8,173 nt of DNA from Streptomyces sp. MMG1121 (GTDB lineage Bacteria; Actinomycetota; Actinomycetes; Streptomycetales; Streptomycetaceae), in the NCBI RefSeq assembly GCF_001280015.1, contig NZ_LGDV01000270.1, forward strand, positions 1 to 8,173. Reading direction: 5' to 3'. The notes under the pieces are model-generated. The model saw only the letters and a list, made by a program, of their open reading frames with translations, did not search any database and had not been told where the DNA came from. The translations under genes were made by a program, and so were the position numbers. Below, in pieces: positions 1 to 6,086 of the stretch; the stretch's first letter is position 1; each line of letters opens with the position of its first letter.

Positions 1-99
1 AGGCACTGCAGTACCGGCACAACATCCTCGGCGGATTCCTCACCGGGACGGGCCTCGCTCTCGACAGACCGAACTGACCCTAATACGCCGAAGTCAGTA
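1..99 (+). repeat. Left 99-bp terminal inverted repeat
   Basis: This stretch is the exact reverse complement of 8075-8173, with no mismatch. Identity stops sharply at base 100, where the left copy has A and the right-hand counterpart has G. The repeat begins at the first base of the window, so its outer extent is not visible. A subterminal CTGAC/GTCAG pair (74-78 and 93-97) and the closing TA suggest the inner edge of a transposable element. A repeat of exactly 99 bp bounding a sequence also fits a de Bruijn graph contig cut at k=99 on either side of a longer inverted repeat. The identity is certain; its meaning is inferred. Confidence 0.97.
3..77 (+). CDS. C-terminal tail of an off-window ORF, possibly a transposase
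   Basis: Frame 3 is open from the window edge and ends at TGA (75-77), giving 24 residues that include RHNILGGFLTGTGLALD. The composition is protein-like and ends 22 bases before the repeat boundary, as expected for the last codons of a transposase next to its IS end. The same tail is read on the minus strand at the right end. The family is not recognised and the tail is too short to prove coding. The assignment to a transposase is inferred from the repeat context alone. Confidence 0.3.
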   Translation, partial: ALQYRHNILGGFLTGTGLALDRPN

Positions 100-227
100 A
101 CTACGCGGCATTGCAGCGCGCAGCGCCGCCGCAGGCGCCCTTGACCACTCGAAGCGGCCCTTACACTTCCCGATCGGATGGCCCCGGCACCCGCTGTATG
201 TACGCCAGTTGGAGCACACCCAGCTCT

Positions 228-269
228 GTACGTGAGCCTGTACCCGGCTTTGCACGTGACCTTGTACCC
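228..269. repeat. Imperfect 18-bp direct repeat
   Basis: GTACGTGAGCCTGTACCC (228-245) recurs as GCACGTGACCTTGTACCC (252-269). The copies match at 15 of 18 positions and are 24 bp apart start to start. A spacing just over two helical turns would suit a regulator binding one face of the DNA. The repeat lies about 180 bases upstream of the secreted-protein start, and no regulator is known. Chance similarity is possible. Confidence 0.35.
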
Positions 270-408
270 CGACAACGTGCGATGCTCAAGCCCCGCCTGG
301 CGCAAACGGCGCGCCTTCTGACCTCCTGAGCCTTGCGCGCTGTACCGGACGTGCGTGTGTCGCGGGTGGTCTTGCGGTGGCCTTACCCAGGGAGGGCGGG
401 CGGGTGCG

Positions 409-414
409 TAGGAT
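409..414 (+). promoter_or_regulatory. Possible -10 box for the secreted-protein gene
   Basis: TAGGAT fits the housekeeping-sigma -10 consensus of actinomycetes. Transcription would start near 421, leaving a leader of about 26 nt that contains the purine-rich ribosome-binding site at 434-441. No matching -35 hexamer is evident. Confidence 0.3.
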
Positions 415-446
415 GCGCGGCTGATGGATCACTGGGAGGGGACAGC

Positions 447-1031
447 ATGAGAACACGTATACGTGCGGCCGCAGTTGCAGCCGCCGCGGCAATGGGGTTG
501 GTGTCGATCAGCGCGGGCACAGCATCCGCGGCCCCGGCCGGCACTCAGGTGCCCGCGACTCACCGGATCGGGACGTTGAAGGAGTGGGCAAGCGGCATCC
601 CGACGTCCATGCACCGGGGCACCACGATCGGCGTCACGATGTCCTACATAGAGAAGTCCCGGGATGTTCTGGCCCCGGCCGGCTTTGCGCTGTCCTTGTG
701 GAACTTCTCAGCCCCGGGCTTCAAGCAGATGCGGGGGATCTCCGCCACGTGGTGGAATCCGGTGCACCACCGTTGGGAGAAGGCCAGCTACTACGAGTCC
801 AACGGGCTGATCGGACTCACGCTTCCCGGCTACTCACCCACGGTGAAGGTCGCCTCAGGCAAGGTCGGCCATGTCTACCTGCACGTCACCTTCAGCAAGA
901 GCGCCTACACGGGCACGTGGCACTTCGAGCCGATGGTGGGCGGGTACTGGCTGCTCACCCCGAAGGGCACCTACGACAGCAATTACCTCGGTGACAGCAG
1001 GAGTCAGTACACCTCGGTCCTGCGCCCGTGA
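447..1031 (+). CDS. Secreted protein of unknown function
   Basis: The 194-residue product starts with a textbook Sec signal peptide: MRTRIR, then an Ala-rich hydrophobic core, then a TASA|A cleavage site around residue 28. The mature part is about 166 residues. This, with GGGAGGGG (434-441) six bases upstream, fixes the ATG at 447; an in-frame start at 333 would bury the signal peptide. The mature protein has no cysteine, is rich in Trp, Tyr and His (WWNPVHHRW, SYYESNG, TGTWHFEP, GGYWLL), and alternates in a way that suggests beta-strands. I do not recognise a family. It stands alone: the preceding 347 bases are gene-free and only decayed sequence follows. An extracellular binding or structural role is a guess. 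That the gene is real is well supported by the signal peptide and codon use. Confidence 0.85.
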   Translation: MRTRIRAAAVAAAAAMGLVSISAGTASAAPAGTQVPATHRIGTLKEWASGIPTSMHRGTTIGVTMSYIEKSRDVLAPAGFALSLWNFSAPGFKQMRGISATWWNPVHHRWEKASYYESNGLIGLTLPGYSPTVKVASGKVGHVYLHVTFSKSAYTGTWHFEPMVGGYWLLTPKGTYDSNYLGDSRSQYTSVLRP

Positions 1032-1128
1032 GTGGGTGTGCTGGCTGACCGTCGTGCCCCGTACGCAGGTTCTGTAATTCCCGGTCCGGCTGCTGGGGTA
1101 GCGTGTCGGGCGTGTTCGTGGCGTTCCC

Positions 1129-1150
1129 GTCTCGCCGCCTGTGGCGGGAC
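1129..1150. terminator. Weak hairpin downstream of the secreted-protein gene
   Basis: GTCTCGCC (1129-1136) can pair with GGCGGGAC (1143-1150) across a 6-nt loop, with one G-T pair. It lies about 100 bases after the stop at 1031 and has no T-run. It could end the upstream transcript, but in such GC-rich DNA it may be incidental. Confidence 0.25.
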
Positions 1151-1238
1151 GCCACGCATGCGGTCAGCCGCGCCGGAGGCCGCACGCTGTCGTTGGTGAC
1201 GCGATCATGACGGGTTCCCCGCTTCGGCTGCCCGGTAG

Positions 1239-1420
1239 GACAGCCGACCTCCCCGTTCCCGCTCCCGCATGGTTTCGATGTACCGGGATGTCCTGGACGC
1301 GCGGCCCACGGAGGTCGAGCACGTCCTGGCCTCCCTCGCCCGTGCGGCGAAGCGCCTCGACCTGTCTGCTCCGCTGCTGAACGCCGCCATGGTCCGCCTC
1401 CGGGTGCACAACCAGTGCGT
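1239..1420 (+). pseudogene. C-terminal remnant of a ketopantoate-reductase-like gene
   Basis: Translation in the frame of 1269 gives SMYRDVLDARPTEVEHVLAS and then LDLSAPLLNAAMVRLRVHNQ. This is the pattern of the ApbA/PanE C-terminal helical domain, where S(S/M)MYRD, a RPTEVE-type segment and PLL...LRVH are typical. That family reduces 2-dehydropantoate with NADPH. An in-frame TAG at 1236-1238 closes the frame just upstream, and no NADPH-binding GxGxxG domain is found, so only about 50 of roughly 300 residues remain. The downstream end is uncertain: the frame stays open only because it runs antisense to the MFS gene. It is inferred to be a dead fragment left by a deletion or insertion. The family call rests on motif memory, not a search. 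Confidence 0.6.
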
Positions 1421-1481
1421 GGCGAACGCATCCCGGCCGGGCTGGGACCGGGCGGACGGCAGCCGAACGTCCGACGCACCG

Positions 1482-1516
1482 CGGTCGCCGCGGCCTCGAG
1501 CGGGCCGCGGCGACCG
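1482..1516 (-). terminator. Strong hairpin terminator of the MFS gene
   Basis: A perfect 14-bp stem (CGGTCGCCGCGGCC at 1482-1495 and its complement at 1503-1516) closes a 7-nt loop. It sits 16 bases past the MFS stop codon (1533-1535, read leftward). It has no T-run, which is common for terminators of high-GC actinomycetes. It could also block rightward read-through from the remnant at 1239-1420. Confidence 0.75.
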
Positions 1517-1532
1517 GTTCCCGGGCGGTTCC

Positions 1533-2816
1533 TCACACCTGGGGAACGCCTCCGGTGGCGGGGGTGCGGGTCGCGCGCAGGTGCTGGGCGAGCAGGGCGA
1601 GGGCGCAGAGGGCGGCGACCGTCGCCGCGTAGGTGACGAACGTGTCGTGCAGGCCGGCGTGCGTGGCGGCGATGCCGGCGATCACGGCCGGGATGCTGAA
1701 GGCCAGGTAGGAGATGACGAAGGCGACGGAGAGCAGCTCGCTGCGTTCGGCGGGGCGGGCTATCCGGGCCAGGGTGCCGAAGCTGGCGAGGGCGGAGCCG
1801 CCGAAGCCGACGCCCGCGATCGCGGTTCCGAGGGCGGCCGCGGTCAGGGAGTGCTCCTCCACACCGGTCAGGGCGACGGCCGTGCCGACGAGGAGCAGGG
1901 TTGCGCTGACGGCGAGGGTCCGTCCGACGGGCCAGCCGCGCAGGGCGAGGGCGGTGAGGAAGGCGGGGCCGGTGAGCAGGGTGACCACGAGTCCGCCGAC
2001 GACGTGGCTGGAGAGACCGAACAGGCCGACGGCGACGGACGGGCCGAGCGAGAGGTAGAGGCCGCCGAGCGCCCAGCTCGCGATGAGGATCGGGACCAGG
2101 CTCAGCAGGTCGGCCCGCAGGTGGGGGGCGACCCGCAGGCGGGGCTGGAGCGAGCGGGCGGCGCCCGGGCGGCGCAGCGAGGTCTCGGGCAGGGCCGACA
2201 GGAGGGCGCCGGCCGCCACGAGGGCGAGGAGCAGCAGCACGTAGACGAGGCGGGTGGGGTGCGGCCCGTACTCGATGAGGAGCCCGCATCCGAGTGAGCC
2301 CAGTCCGAGTCCCAAGGTGGGCGCGGTGCCCGTGACGAGGCCAGCCCGGTGCGGGGCGTGCGCGGGGTTGAGGTCGGACAGTGCGGCGCCGAGCGTGGTC
2401 ATGGCGGCCCCGGTGGCGATGCCCTGGATGAAGCGTGCCGTCAGCAGCAGGCCGACGTTGCCCGCGGTGAGGAACAGGACCATCGAGACCGCTTCGAGGG
2501 CGATCGCGGAGAGCAGGACCGGACGGCGGCCGAGGTGGTCGGAGAGGGCGCCGAGGATGAGCAGCGCCCCGATCATGCCGAGCACGTAGACGGCGAAGAC
2601 CGTGGTGAGGGTGGTGGCGGAGAAGTGCCATTCCTGCTGGTAGACGACATAGAGCGGGGAGGGCGCGCTGGAGGCGGCCATGAACAGCACGAAGACGACC
2701 GCGAGGGAGGCGAAGGCGACGGGACGGCTCAGCCGTCGTCGCCTCTCCTCCGGTGGCACCACCCGGTGGGTGGGCGGCAGAGAGGGCTGGAGCTGGGACG
2801 GGGCGGGACCGGACAC
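1533..2816 (-). CDS. MFS drug-efflux transporter
   Basis: The 427-residue membrane protein is of the right length for a 12-TM major facilitator. After a basic, Pro-rich cytoplasmic N-terminus (residues 1-31), TM1 runs about 34-50 and ends in SSAPSPLY. Motif A between TM2 and TM3 is GALSDHLGRRPV (about 89-100), followed by RFIQGIATGA in TM4. These are marks of proton-driven drug/H+ antiporters. The start is GTG at 2816; GGAG (2827-2824 read leftward) lies 7 bases upstream. The gene is divergent from a TetR-type repressor, with a shared 76-bp control region, so it is probably induced by its own substrate. The substrate cannot be told from sequence. It ends at the strong hairpin 1482-1516. Sugar or metabolite export remains possible. 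Confidence 0.92.
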   Translation of the reverse strand: MSGPAPSQLQPSLPPTHRVVPPEERRRRLSRPVAFASLAVVFVLFMAASSAPSPLYVVYQQEWHFSATTLTTVFAVYVLGMIGALLILGALSDHLGRRPVLLSAIALEAVSMVLFLTAGNVGLLLTARFIQGIATGAAMTTLGAALSDLNPAHAPHRAGLVTGTAPTLGLGLGSLGCGLLIEYGPHPTRLVYVLLLLALVAAGALLSALPETSLRRPGAARSLQPRLRVAPHLRADLLSLVPILIASWALGGLYLSLGPSVAVGLFGLSSHVVGGLVVTLLTGPAFLTALALRGWPVGRTLAVSATLLLVGTAVALTGVEEHSLTAAALGTAIAGVGFGGSALASFGTLARIARPAERSELLSVAFVISYLAFSIPAVIAGIAATHAGLHDTFVTYAATVAALCALALLAQHLRATRTPATGGVPQV

Positions 2817-2831
2817 GACGCGACTCCAAAA

Positions 2832-2880
2832 GCAGTGATCGATGCGTTTAGGACGCTACCACTAACGCAACGATCAGTGC
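2832..2880. promoter_or_regulatory. Probable TetR operator, long imperfect palindrome
   Basis: The left arm GCAGTGATCGATGCGTTTAG (2832-2851) is nearly the reverse complement of the right arm CTAACGCAACGATCAGTGC (2862-2880): one single-base gap and two mismatches over about 20 bp, with a 10-bp centre. It fills most of the 76 bp between the divergent transporter and repressor starts. Two TetR dimers, or one dimer at each arm, could cover the promoters of both genes. Binding by the adjacent TetR is inferred from position; TetR-type repressors usually bind such dyads in their own divergent promoter. Confidence 0.7.
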
Positions 2881-2886
2881 GATAAT
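2881..2886 (+). promoter_or_regulatory. Possible -10 box of a leaderless tetR transcript
   Basis: GATAAT lies 6 bases before the ATG at 2893, directly after the palindrome. There is no purine-rich ribosome-binding site before the ATG; the preceding bases are TTTCCCC. Transcription would begin at or within a base or two of the start codon, giving a leaderless mRNA, which is common for actinomycete regulators. The -35 region is not clear. Confidence 0.45.
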
Positions 2887-2892
2887 TTCCCC

Positions 2893-3459
2893 ATGGCTGA
2901 CTCGTTGACCCAGGTACGTCCCGGCGGCCGCTCCGCGAAGGTGCGGGCGGCCGTCCATCGCGCCGTCGCAGAACTCCTCGCCGAGGAGGAAGCGGAGACA
3001 CTGACCCTGCCCGCCGTGGCCGCGCGCGCCGGCGTGCACCCCACCACCCTGTACCGGCGCTGGGGGTCCACCGCCCAGCTGCTCAACGACGTCGCCACCA
3101 GCCGCTTCACCGACGACCTGGTCGTCCCCGACTCCGGCTCCCTCGCCGGCGACCTCCAGCGCTGGCTCGCCGACGTGGCCACCGACGTCGCCGACCCGGA
3201 CACGCTTGCCCTCATGCGGGCGACGATCGGCTCCGGCCCGGCAGGTGGCTGCGCCTGCGTCGAGGACCGCCACCGCCAGCTCGGCGCGATCATCCGGCGC
3301 GAACAGGAGCGCGGGGGGACGGCACTCGACGTGGAGACCGCGGCGGACTTCCTCCTCGGCCCGCTCTACTATCGCGCCATTTTCACCCCCGAGCCCGCCT
3401 CCGCCGACTGGGCCCGCACACTGGTGTCCACCTATCTGGCGACGCTCCGGACGCCCTGA
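2893..3459 (+). CDS. TetR-family transcriptional repressor
   Basis: The 188-residue protein has the usual TetR layout. An N-terminal helix (about 13-32) leads into the helix-turn-helix LTLPAVAARAGVHPTTLYRR (about 37-56), followed by WGS. A larger helical ligand and dimer domain follows, with FLLGPLYYRAIFTP near the C-terminus, typical of TetR_C_11-like members. It is transcribed away from the MFS transporter, and the shared palindrome 2832-2880 is its likely operator. The expected role is to repress the transporter until a small molecule binds. The ATG at 2893 is chosen because the reading frame and HTH spacing fit, although no ribosome-binding site is seen. CAC-type cysteines (GGCACVED, about 117-124) lie in the ligand domain and could be redox- or ligand-related, but this is speculative. 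Confidence 0.93.
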   Translation: MADSLTQVRPGGRSAKVRAAVHRAVAELLAEEEAETLTLPAVAARAGVHPTTLYRRWGSTAQLLNDVATSRFTDDLVVPDSGSLAGDLQRWLADVATDVADPDTLALMRATIGSGPAGGCACVEDRHRQLGAIIRREQERGGTALDVETAADFLLGPLYYRAIFTPEPASADWARTLVSTYLATLRTP

Positions 3460-3579
3460 GCCGCACACGGATCGCGGGGGCGCGGCGTGGCACACGCACA
3501 CGTGTCTCGCCTGGGCGGCCCCTTCGGCACGAGGCGCAAGCACCCCCTGGACAGTGAGCCTCCGTCTTGATCGCCTGGC

Positions 3580-3786
3580 TCCGGTGACGCTCAGAGGAGG
3601 GCTTGTCGGTGTGCGGGGTGGCCGCTGGCCTGGGGTGTTGCTGGTTCGCTGCTGCTCATTGGCTGGCCCGCGCTGGCCATGGTGGCCGACCAGCCGGTCG
3701 CTCTGCTTACCCTCGTGTTCGTTCAAGGCGCGCTGTCTTTCGCGCTGGGCAGCACTCTGATCACGCGGGTCCTCTACGAGGCGGCT
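3580..3786 (+). pseudogene. Fragment of a second MFS transporter
   Basis: The frame of 3679 reads as two transmembrane stretches, GVAGSLLLIGWPALAMVADQ and PVALLTLVFVQGALSFALGS, ending in TLITRVLYEA. This matches the late-middle part of DHA1-type MFS efflux proteins, where a GxxxFALGSTLITRVLYE-like segment is usual. The reading is preceded by a stop (3568-3570) and has no ribosome-binding site. Transporter sequence stops at about 3780, where IS481-type transposase sequence begins in another frame. It is a different protein from the intact transporter at 1533-2816. The exact left limit is uncertain; recognisable sequence begins near 3615. Confidence 0.6.
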
Positions 3787-4573
3787 CGAACGGATCGAAC
3801 GACTACGGCGCGACAACAAGTGGTCCGCCCGCAGGATCGCGCTCGAACTCAAGGGCCACGGCGTGAGGATCAGCGAACGAACCGTGGGCCGGTGGCTGGC
3901 ACGCCTGGGCATCAACCACCGCCGGTCCCTCGACCCGAACGGGTCCACCAACCGGTACCCGCCGAAACGGATCGTGGCCCGCCACCCCGGCCACATGGTC
4001 CACCTGGACGTCAAGAAGGTCGGGCGCATACCCGACGGCGGCGGGTGGCGGGCCCACGGCCGCGACTCGGAACAGGCAAAGGTCGCTCAGCGTGCGAAGA
4101 GCGCCGGAGCCAAGGGCGGATACGCCTACCTCCACTCAGCCATCGACGGATTCTCCCGCCTCGCCTACACGGAACACCTCCCCGACGAGAAGGCCACCAC
4201 CGTGGCGTTCTTCAACCGCGCCCGCGCGTTCTTCGCCGCCCACGGCATCCACCGGATCGTGCGCGTGGTCACCGGCAACGGCGCCAACTACCGGCCGCAG
4301 CCTTCGCACGCTCCCTGACCTCGCGGGCCTCCCGCCATCAGCGGACCAAGCCCTACACGCCCCGGCACAACGGCAAGGTCGAGCGGTACCAGCGCATCCT
4401 CGCCGAGGAACTCCTCTACGCCCGCCTGTGGACCTCTGAAGCGCAGCGGGCCCAACCAATCGCAGTCTGGAACGTCCACTACAACTACCACCGGCCTCAC
4501 ACCACCGCCGGTACCCGTCCTCCGGCCTCCCGCCTCCGCAACCGCCACCAACGTCATGGCCAGCAACACCTAG
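3782..4573 (+). pseudogene. Truncated, frameshifted IS481-family transposase
   Basis: The remnant starts mid-protein with RLERIERLRRDNKWSARRIA; the usual N-terminal HTH region of about 80 residues is gone. The rve-type catalytic core follows: HLDVKKVG (first Asp codon 4007-4009), YLHSAIDGFSRLAYTEHL, VVTGNGANYR and NGKVERYQR (Glu codon 4381-4383), then WNVHYNYHRPHTTAG. The family norm is TDNG, so the second catalytic Asp is replaced by Gly at 4274-4276. One base is missing in CCGG near 4291-4294; the sequence continues as AFARSLTSRASRHQR in another frame. A second shift near 4541-4545 restores the family ending TNVMASN before TAG (4571-4573). It cannot encode an active enzyme. Its 5' side is fused to an MFS fragment and its stop overlaps the CTAG duplication of the next IS. 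Confidence 0.85.
4570..4573. repeat. Left CTAG target-site duplication
   Basis: CTAG here matches CTAG at 6087-6090 on the far side of the IS5-type element. Short CTAG/YTAR-type targets are known for IS5-family members. The tetranucleotide also contains the stop codon of the IS481 remnant. Confidence 0.65.
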
Positions 4574-4590
4574 GGTCTGTTGCGAAAGTG
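4574..4590 (+). repeat. Left terminal inverted repeat of the IS5-type element
   Basis: GGTCTGTTGCGAAAGTG pairs with the right end at 6070-6086 (14 of 17 positions; mismatches at positions 3, 4 and 10). It lies 28 bases before the transposase start. Confidence 0.75.
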
Positions 4591-4618
4591 GATCAAGGTC
4601 GTGAAATGATCACTTGCC

Positions 4619-5493
4619 GTGGGGCGTGGTGATCTGACGCATGGCCAGTGGGTCCGACTTGAACCGCTGTTGCCGACGGGTAAGAAGCCAGGACGGCCGC
4701 CGACGTGGACCCGTCGGCAGCTGATCGACGGCATACGGTGGCGGACCAGGACTGGTGCGCCGTGGCGGGATCTCCCCGAGCGGTACGGGCCGTGGGATCG
4801 GGCCTACGACCTCTTCCGGCGGTGGCAACGCGACGGCACGTGGAAGCGGATCTTCGAGCAACTGCAGGCCGAGGCCGATGCGAAGGGCCTGATCACGTGG
4901 GATGTCAGCGTGGACTCCACGATCGCCCGCGCGCACCAGCACGCCGCCGGGGCTCGCAAAAGGGGGATCTGCAGAAGGAGCCTCCTGGTGGCGTCGACGC
5001 CGAGCCTGACGACCACGGCCTCGGACGCTCGCGCGGCGGACTGACCACCAAGCTGCACCTTGCGGTCGAGCAGGGTCAGAAGCCTCTGTCCCTGCTCGTG
5101 ACCGCCGGACAGAGGCACGACAGCCCGCAGTTCCAGCCCGTGCTAGAGGGCATCCGGGTGCCCCGCATTGGCCCGGGCCGGCCCCGCACCAAGCCGGACA
5201 AGGTCCGTGCTGATAAGGCCTACGGCTCTCGCGCGAACCGCGCCTACCTGCGCAGACGAGGTGTCGCGTGCACCATTCCGGAGAAGGCCGACCAGGTCCG
5301 CAACCGCAAGAAGCTCGGCTCCCGAGGCGGCCGACCGCCCAAGTTCGACACGGCCGACTACAAGGAGCGCCATGCGGCGGAATGCGGGATCAATCGGCTG
5401 AAGCGCCACCGAGCCGTCGCCACGCGATATGACAAGCTCGCCGTCCATTACGAGGCAACCGTACTGGTCGCAGCCATCAACGAGTGGCTATGA
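4619..5493 (+). CDS. IS5-family transposase, two frames joined by a -1 shift
   Basis: ORF A (GTG 4619 to stop 5044) begins [19 protein letters not shown] and carries [14 protein letters not shown] and [15 protein letters not shown], with the first catalytic Asp at 4913-4915. Family sequence then continues in the -1 frame as [20 protein letters not shown], with the second Asp in VRADKAY (5212-5214) and the Glu in [20 protein letters not shown] (5380-5382), to the stop at 5491-5493. The catalytic triad is therefore complete if the frames join. The crossover falls at AAAAGGGGG (4958-4966). This is either a programmed -1 frameshift, known in several IS families including IS5 members, or a one-base loss in an A or G run. 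Combined length is about 291 residues, normal for this transposase type. Confidence 0.88.
4957..4966 (+). other. Candidate -1 frameshift site
   Basis: Zero-frame codons CGC AAA AGG GGG become AAG GGG GAT after a -1 step. The step restores the family-typical [10 protein letters not shown]. Runs of four A and five G give slippery sequence, but the site is not a perfect X XXY YYZ heptamer, so an inactivating deletion or a homopolymer sequencing error is equally possible. Confidence 0.5.
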
Positions 5494-5523
5494 CCAGCAG
5501 CCGTCCCAGCACCCACAGGGCCT

Positions 5524-5560
5524 GTCCGATTGATCCTCCCGGACTCCCATCGAGTCGGAC
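5524..5560. terminator. Hairpin between convergent transposase and ASCH genes
   Basis: GTCCGA (5524-5529) pairs with TCGGAC (5555-5560), and the pairing extends imperfectly inward (TTGAT with ATCGAG). It sits 30 bases past the transposase stop and 5 bases past the ASCH stop on the other strand, so it could end transcripts from both sides. No T-run is present. Confidence 0.45.
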
Positions 5561-5565
5561 GCGGG

Positions 5566-5997
5566 TCACGGACCACCCGAGTCGTCGGGCTCGACCGCTC
5601 GGAAGCGTTCTGCAACGACAAGAGTGTCGTCATCAATGACCGGGGTGCGTCCCAGATACTCGCTCACGCCATCGCTCCGGAAGAACTCTTCGTGCGCTGC
5701 CCGCCACTCCGCCACGTCGGAGTAGCCGCGTCCCTCTGCTCGCGCGAAGTCGTCGTCGATCTCCTTCATGGGAACGACGCGCACGTCGACGAGCTCGATC
5801 GTGACGGCCGGACGACCTTCGGAATCGAGCACCCAGAATCGCTGTCCGGTCACCGGTACTGCCTCGCCGGCGTGTTCGTAGATCTCCAGGAGACCCGTGA
5901 GCGCGGTCTTCTGACCGCTCAGGATCGCCGCCACACCACGGTCACGTTCCGGACTCGGGAAGGCGAGTTCAAGAGTGGGGAGGTCGTCATGTCCCAT
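5566..5997 (-). CDS. ASCH-domain protein, probable IS passenger
   Basis: The 143-residue product matches the small bacterial ASCH family, a PUA-like beta-barrel fold proposed to bind RNA and related to ASC-1 coactivators. The visible signature includes LPTLELAFPSPERDR at the N-terminus, ILSGQKTALTGLLEIYEHAG (about 25-44) with the G-x-K-T core, GQRFWVLDSEGRPAVTIEL, VRVVPMKEIDDDFARAEGRG and WRAAHEEFF. Some relatives cleave N4-acetylcytidine, but which activity applies here is unknown. The ATG at 5997 gives the standard N-terminus; no clear ribosome-binding site precedes it, so a leaderless message is possible. It converges on the transposase and starts 73 bases inside the IS right end. No toxin or antitoxin partner is seen next to it. 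It may have been captured by the IS, or it may be a resident gene enclosed by IS ends. Confidence 0.85.
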   Translation of the reverse strand: MGHDDLPTLELAFPSPERDRGVAAILSGQKTALTGLLEIYEHAGEAVPVTGQRFWVLDSEGRPAVTIELVDVRVVPMKEIDDDFARAEGRGYSDVAEWRAAHEEFFRSDGVSEYLGRTPVIDDDTLVVAERFRAVEPDDSGGP

Positions 5998-6069
5998 CGA
6001 GCGAGGTTATGGAGCCCGGCCGCGTTGATCAAGGGCCACCGCTCCGCTCGCCCCCGAACCCACAGCAAG

Positions 6070-6086
6070 CACTTTCACAACACGCC
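6070..6086 (-). repeat. Right terminal inverted repeat of the IS5-type element
   Basis: Its reverse complement GGCGTGTTGTGAAAGTG matches the left end at 14 of 17 positions, and it directly abuts CTAG at 6087-6090. Confidence 0.72.

Larger units (their letters stand above)
100..446. other. Gene-free leader of the secreted-protein gene
   Basis: No convincing gene is seen in these 347 bases. The short ORFs here lack ribosome-binding sites and look like GC-rich noise. Two things stand out. One is an imperfect 18-bp direct repeat at 228-245 and 252-269. The other is a TAGGAT hexamer at 409-414, about 33 bases before the start codon at 447, which matches the usual actinomycete -10 pattern TAnnnT. 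No clear -35 box lies 16-19 bases upstream of it. The upstream region of the next gene probably lies here. Confidence 0.5.
4574..6086 (+). mobile_element. IS5-family element (IS427-like) with an ASCH passenger gene
   Basis: The left end GGTCTGTTGCGAAAGTG (4574-4590) and the reverse complement of the right end (6070-6086), GGCGTGTTGTGAAAGTG, match at 14 of 17 positions. Both ends abut CTAG. The 1,513-bp unit contains a two-frame DDE transposase (4619-5493), a hairpin (5524-5560) and a convergent ASCH-domain gene (5566-5997). No second copy of the right end is found just after the transposase stop, where simple IS5-type elements finish. The ASCH gene therefore appears to lie inside the element. 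The alternative is that the right end belongs to a related element and the two were joined by recombination; the matching CTAG pair argues against this but is only 4 bp. Confidence 0.7.

Noticed and set aside
1269..2297. 342-residue plus-strand ORF
   Set aside because: Only its first ~50 residues look like protein (the PanE-like remnant); the rest is Gly/Glu/Asp-rich antisense of the MFS gene.
955..2829. 624-residue minus-strand ORF over the MFS gene
   Set aside because: It is Arg/Pro/His-rich with no domain, and overlaps the MFS gene in another frame; a high-GC shadow.
3460..3600. ACACGTGT palindrome and GC-rich hairpins after tetR as a terminator
   Set aside because: Stems are short (about 5 bp) and no arrangement stands out above the GC-rich background.
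2848..4029. 393-residue minus-strand ORF across tetR and the debris region
   Set aside because: Low-complexity shadow of tetR with no recognisable family, while tetR has clear domains.
5515..5540. ACAGGGCCTGT palindrome and GGGCCTGT, resembling the IS end, just after the transposase stop
   Set aside because: The similarity to the left end is in direct, not inverted, orientation and only about 8 bases; the match at 6070-6086 is far better and has CTAG beside it.
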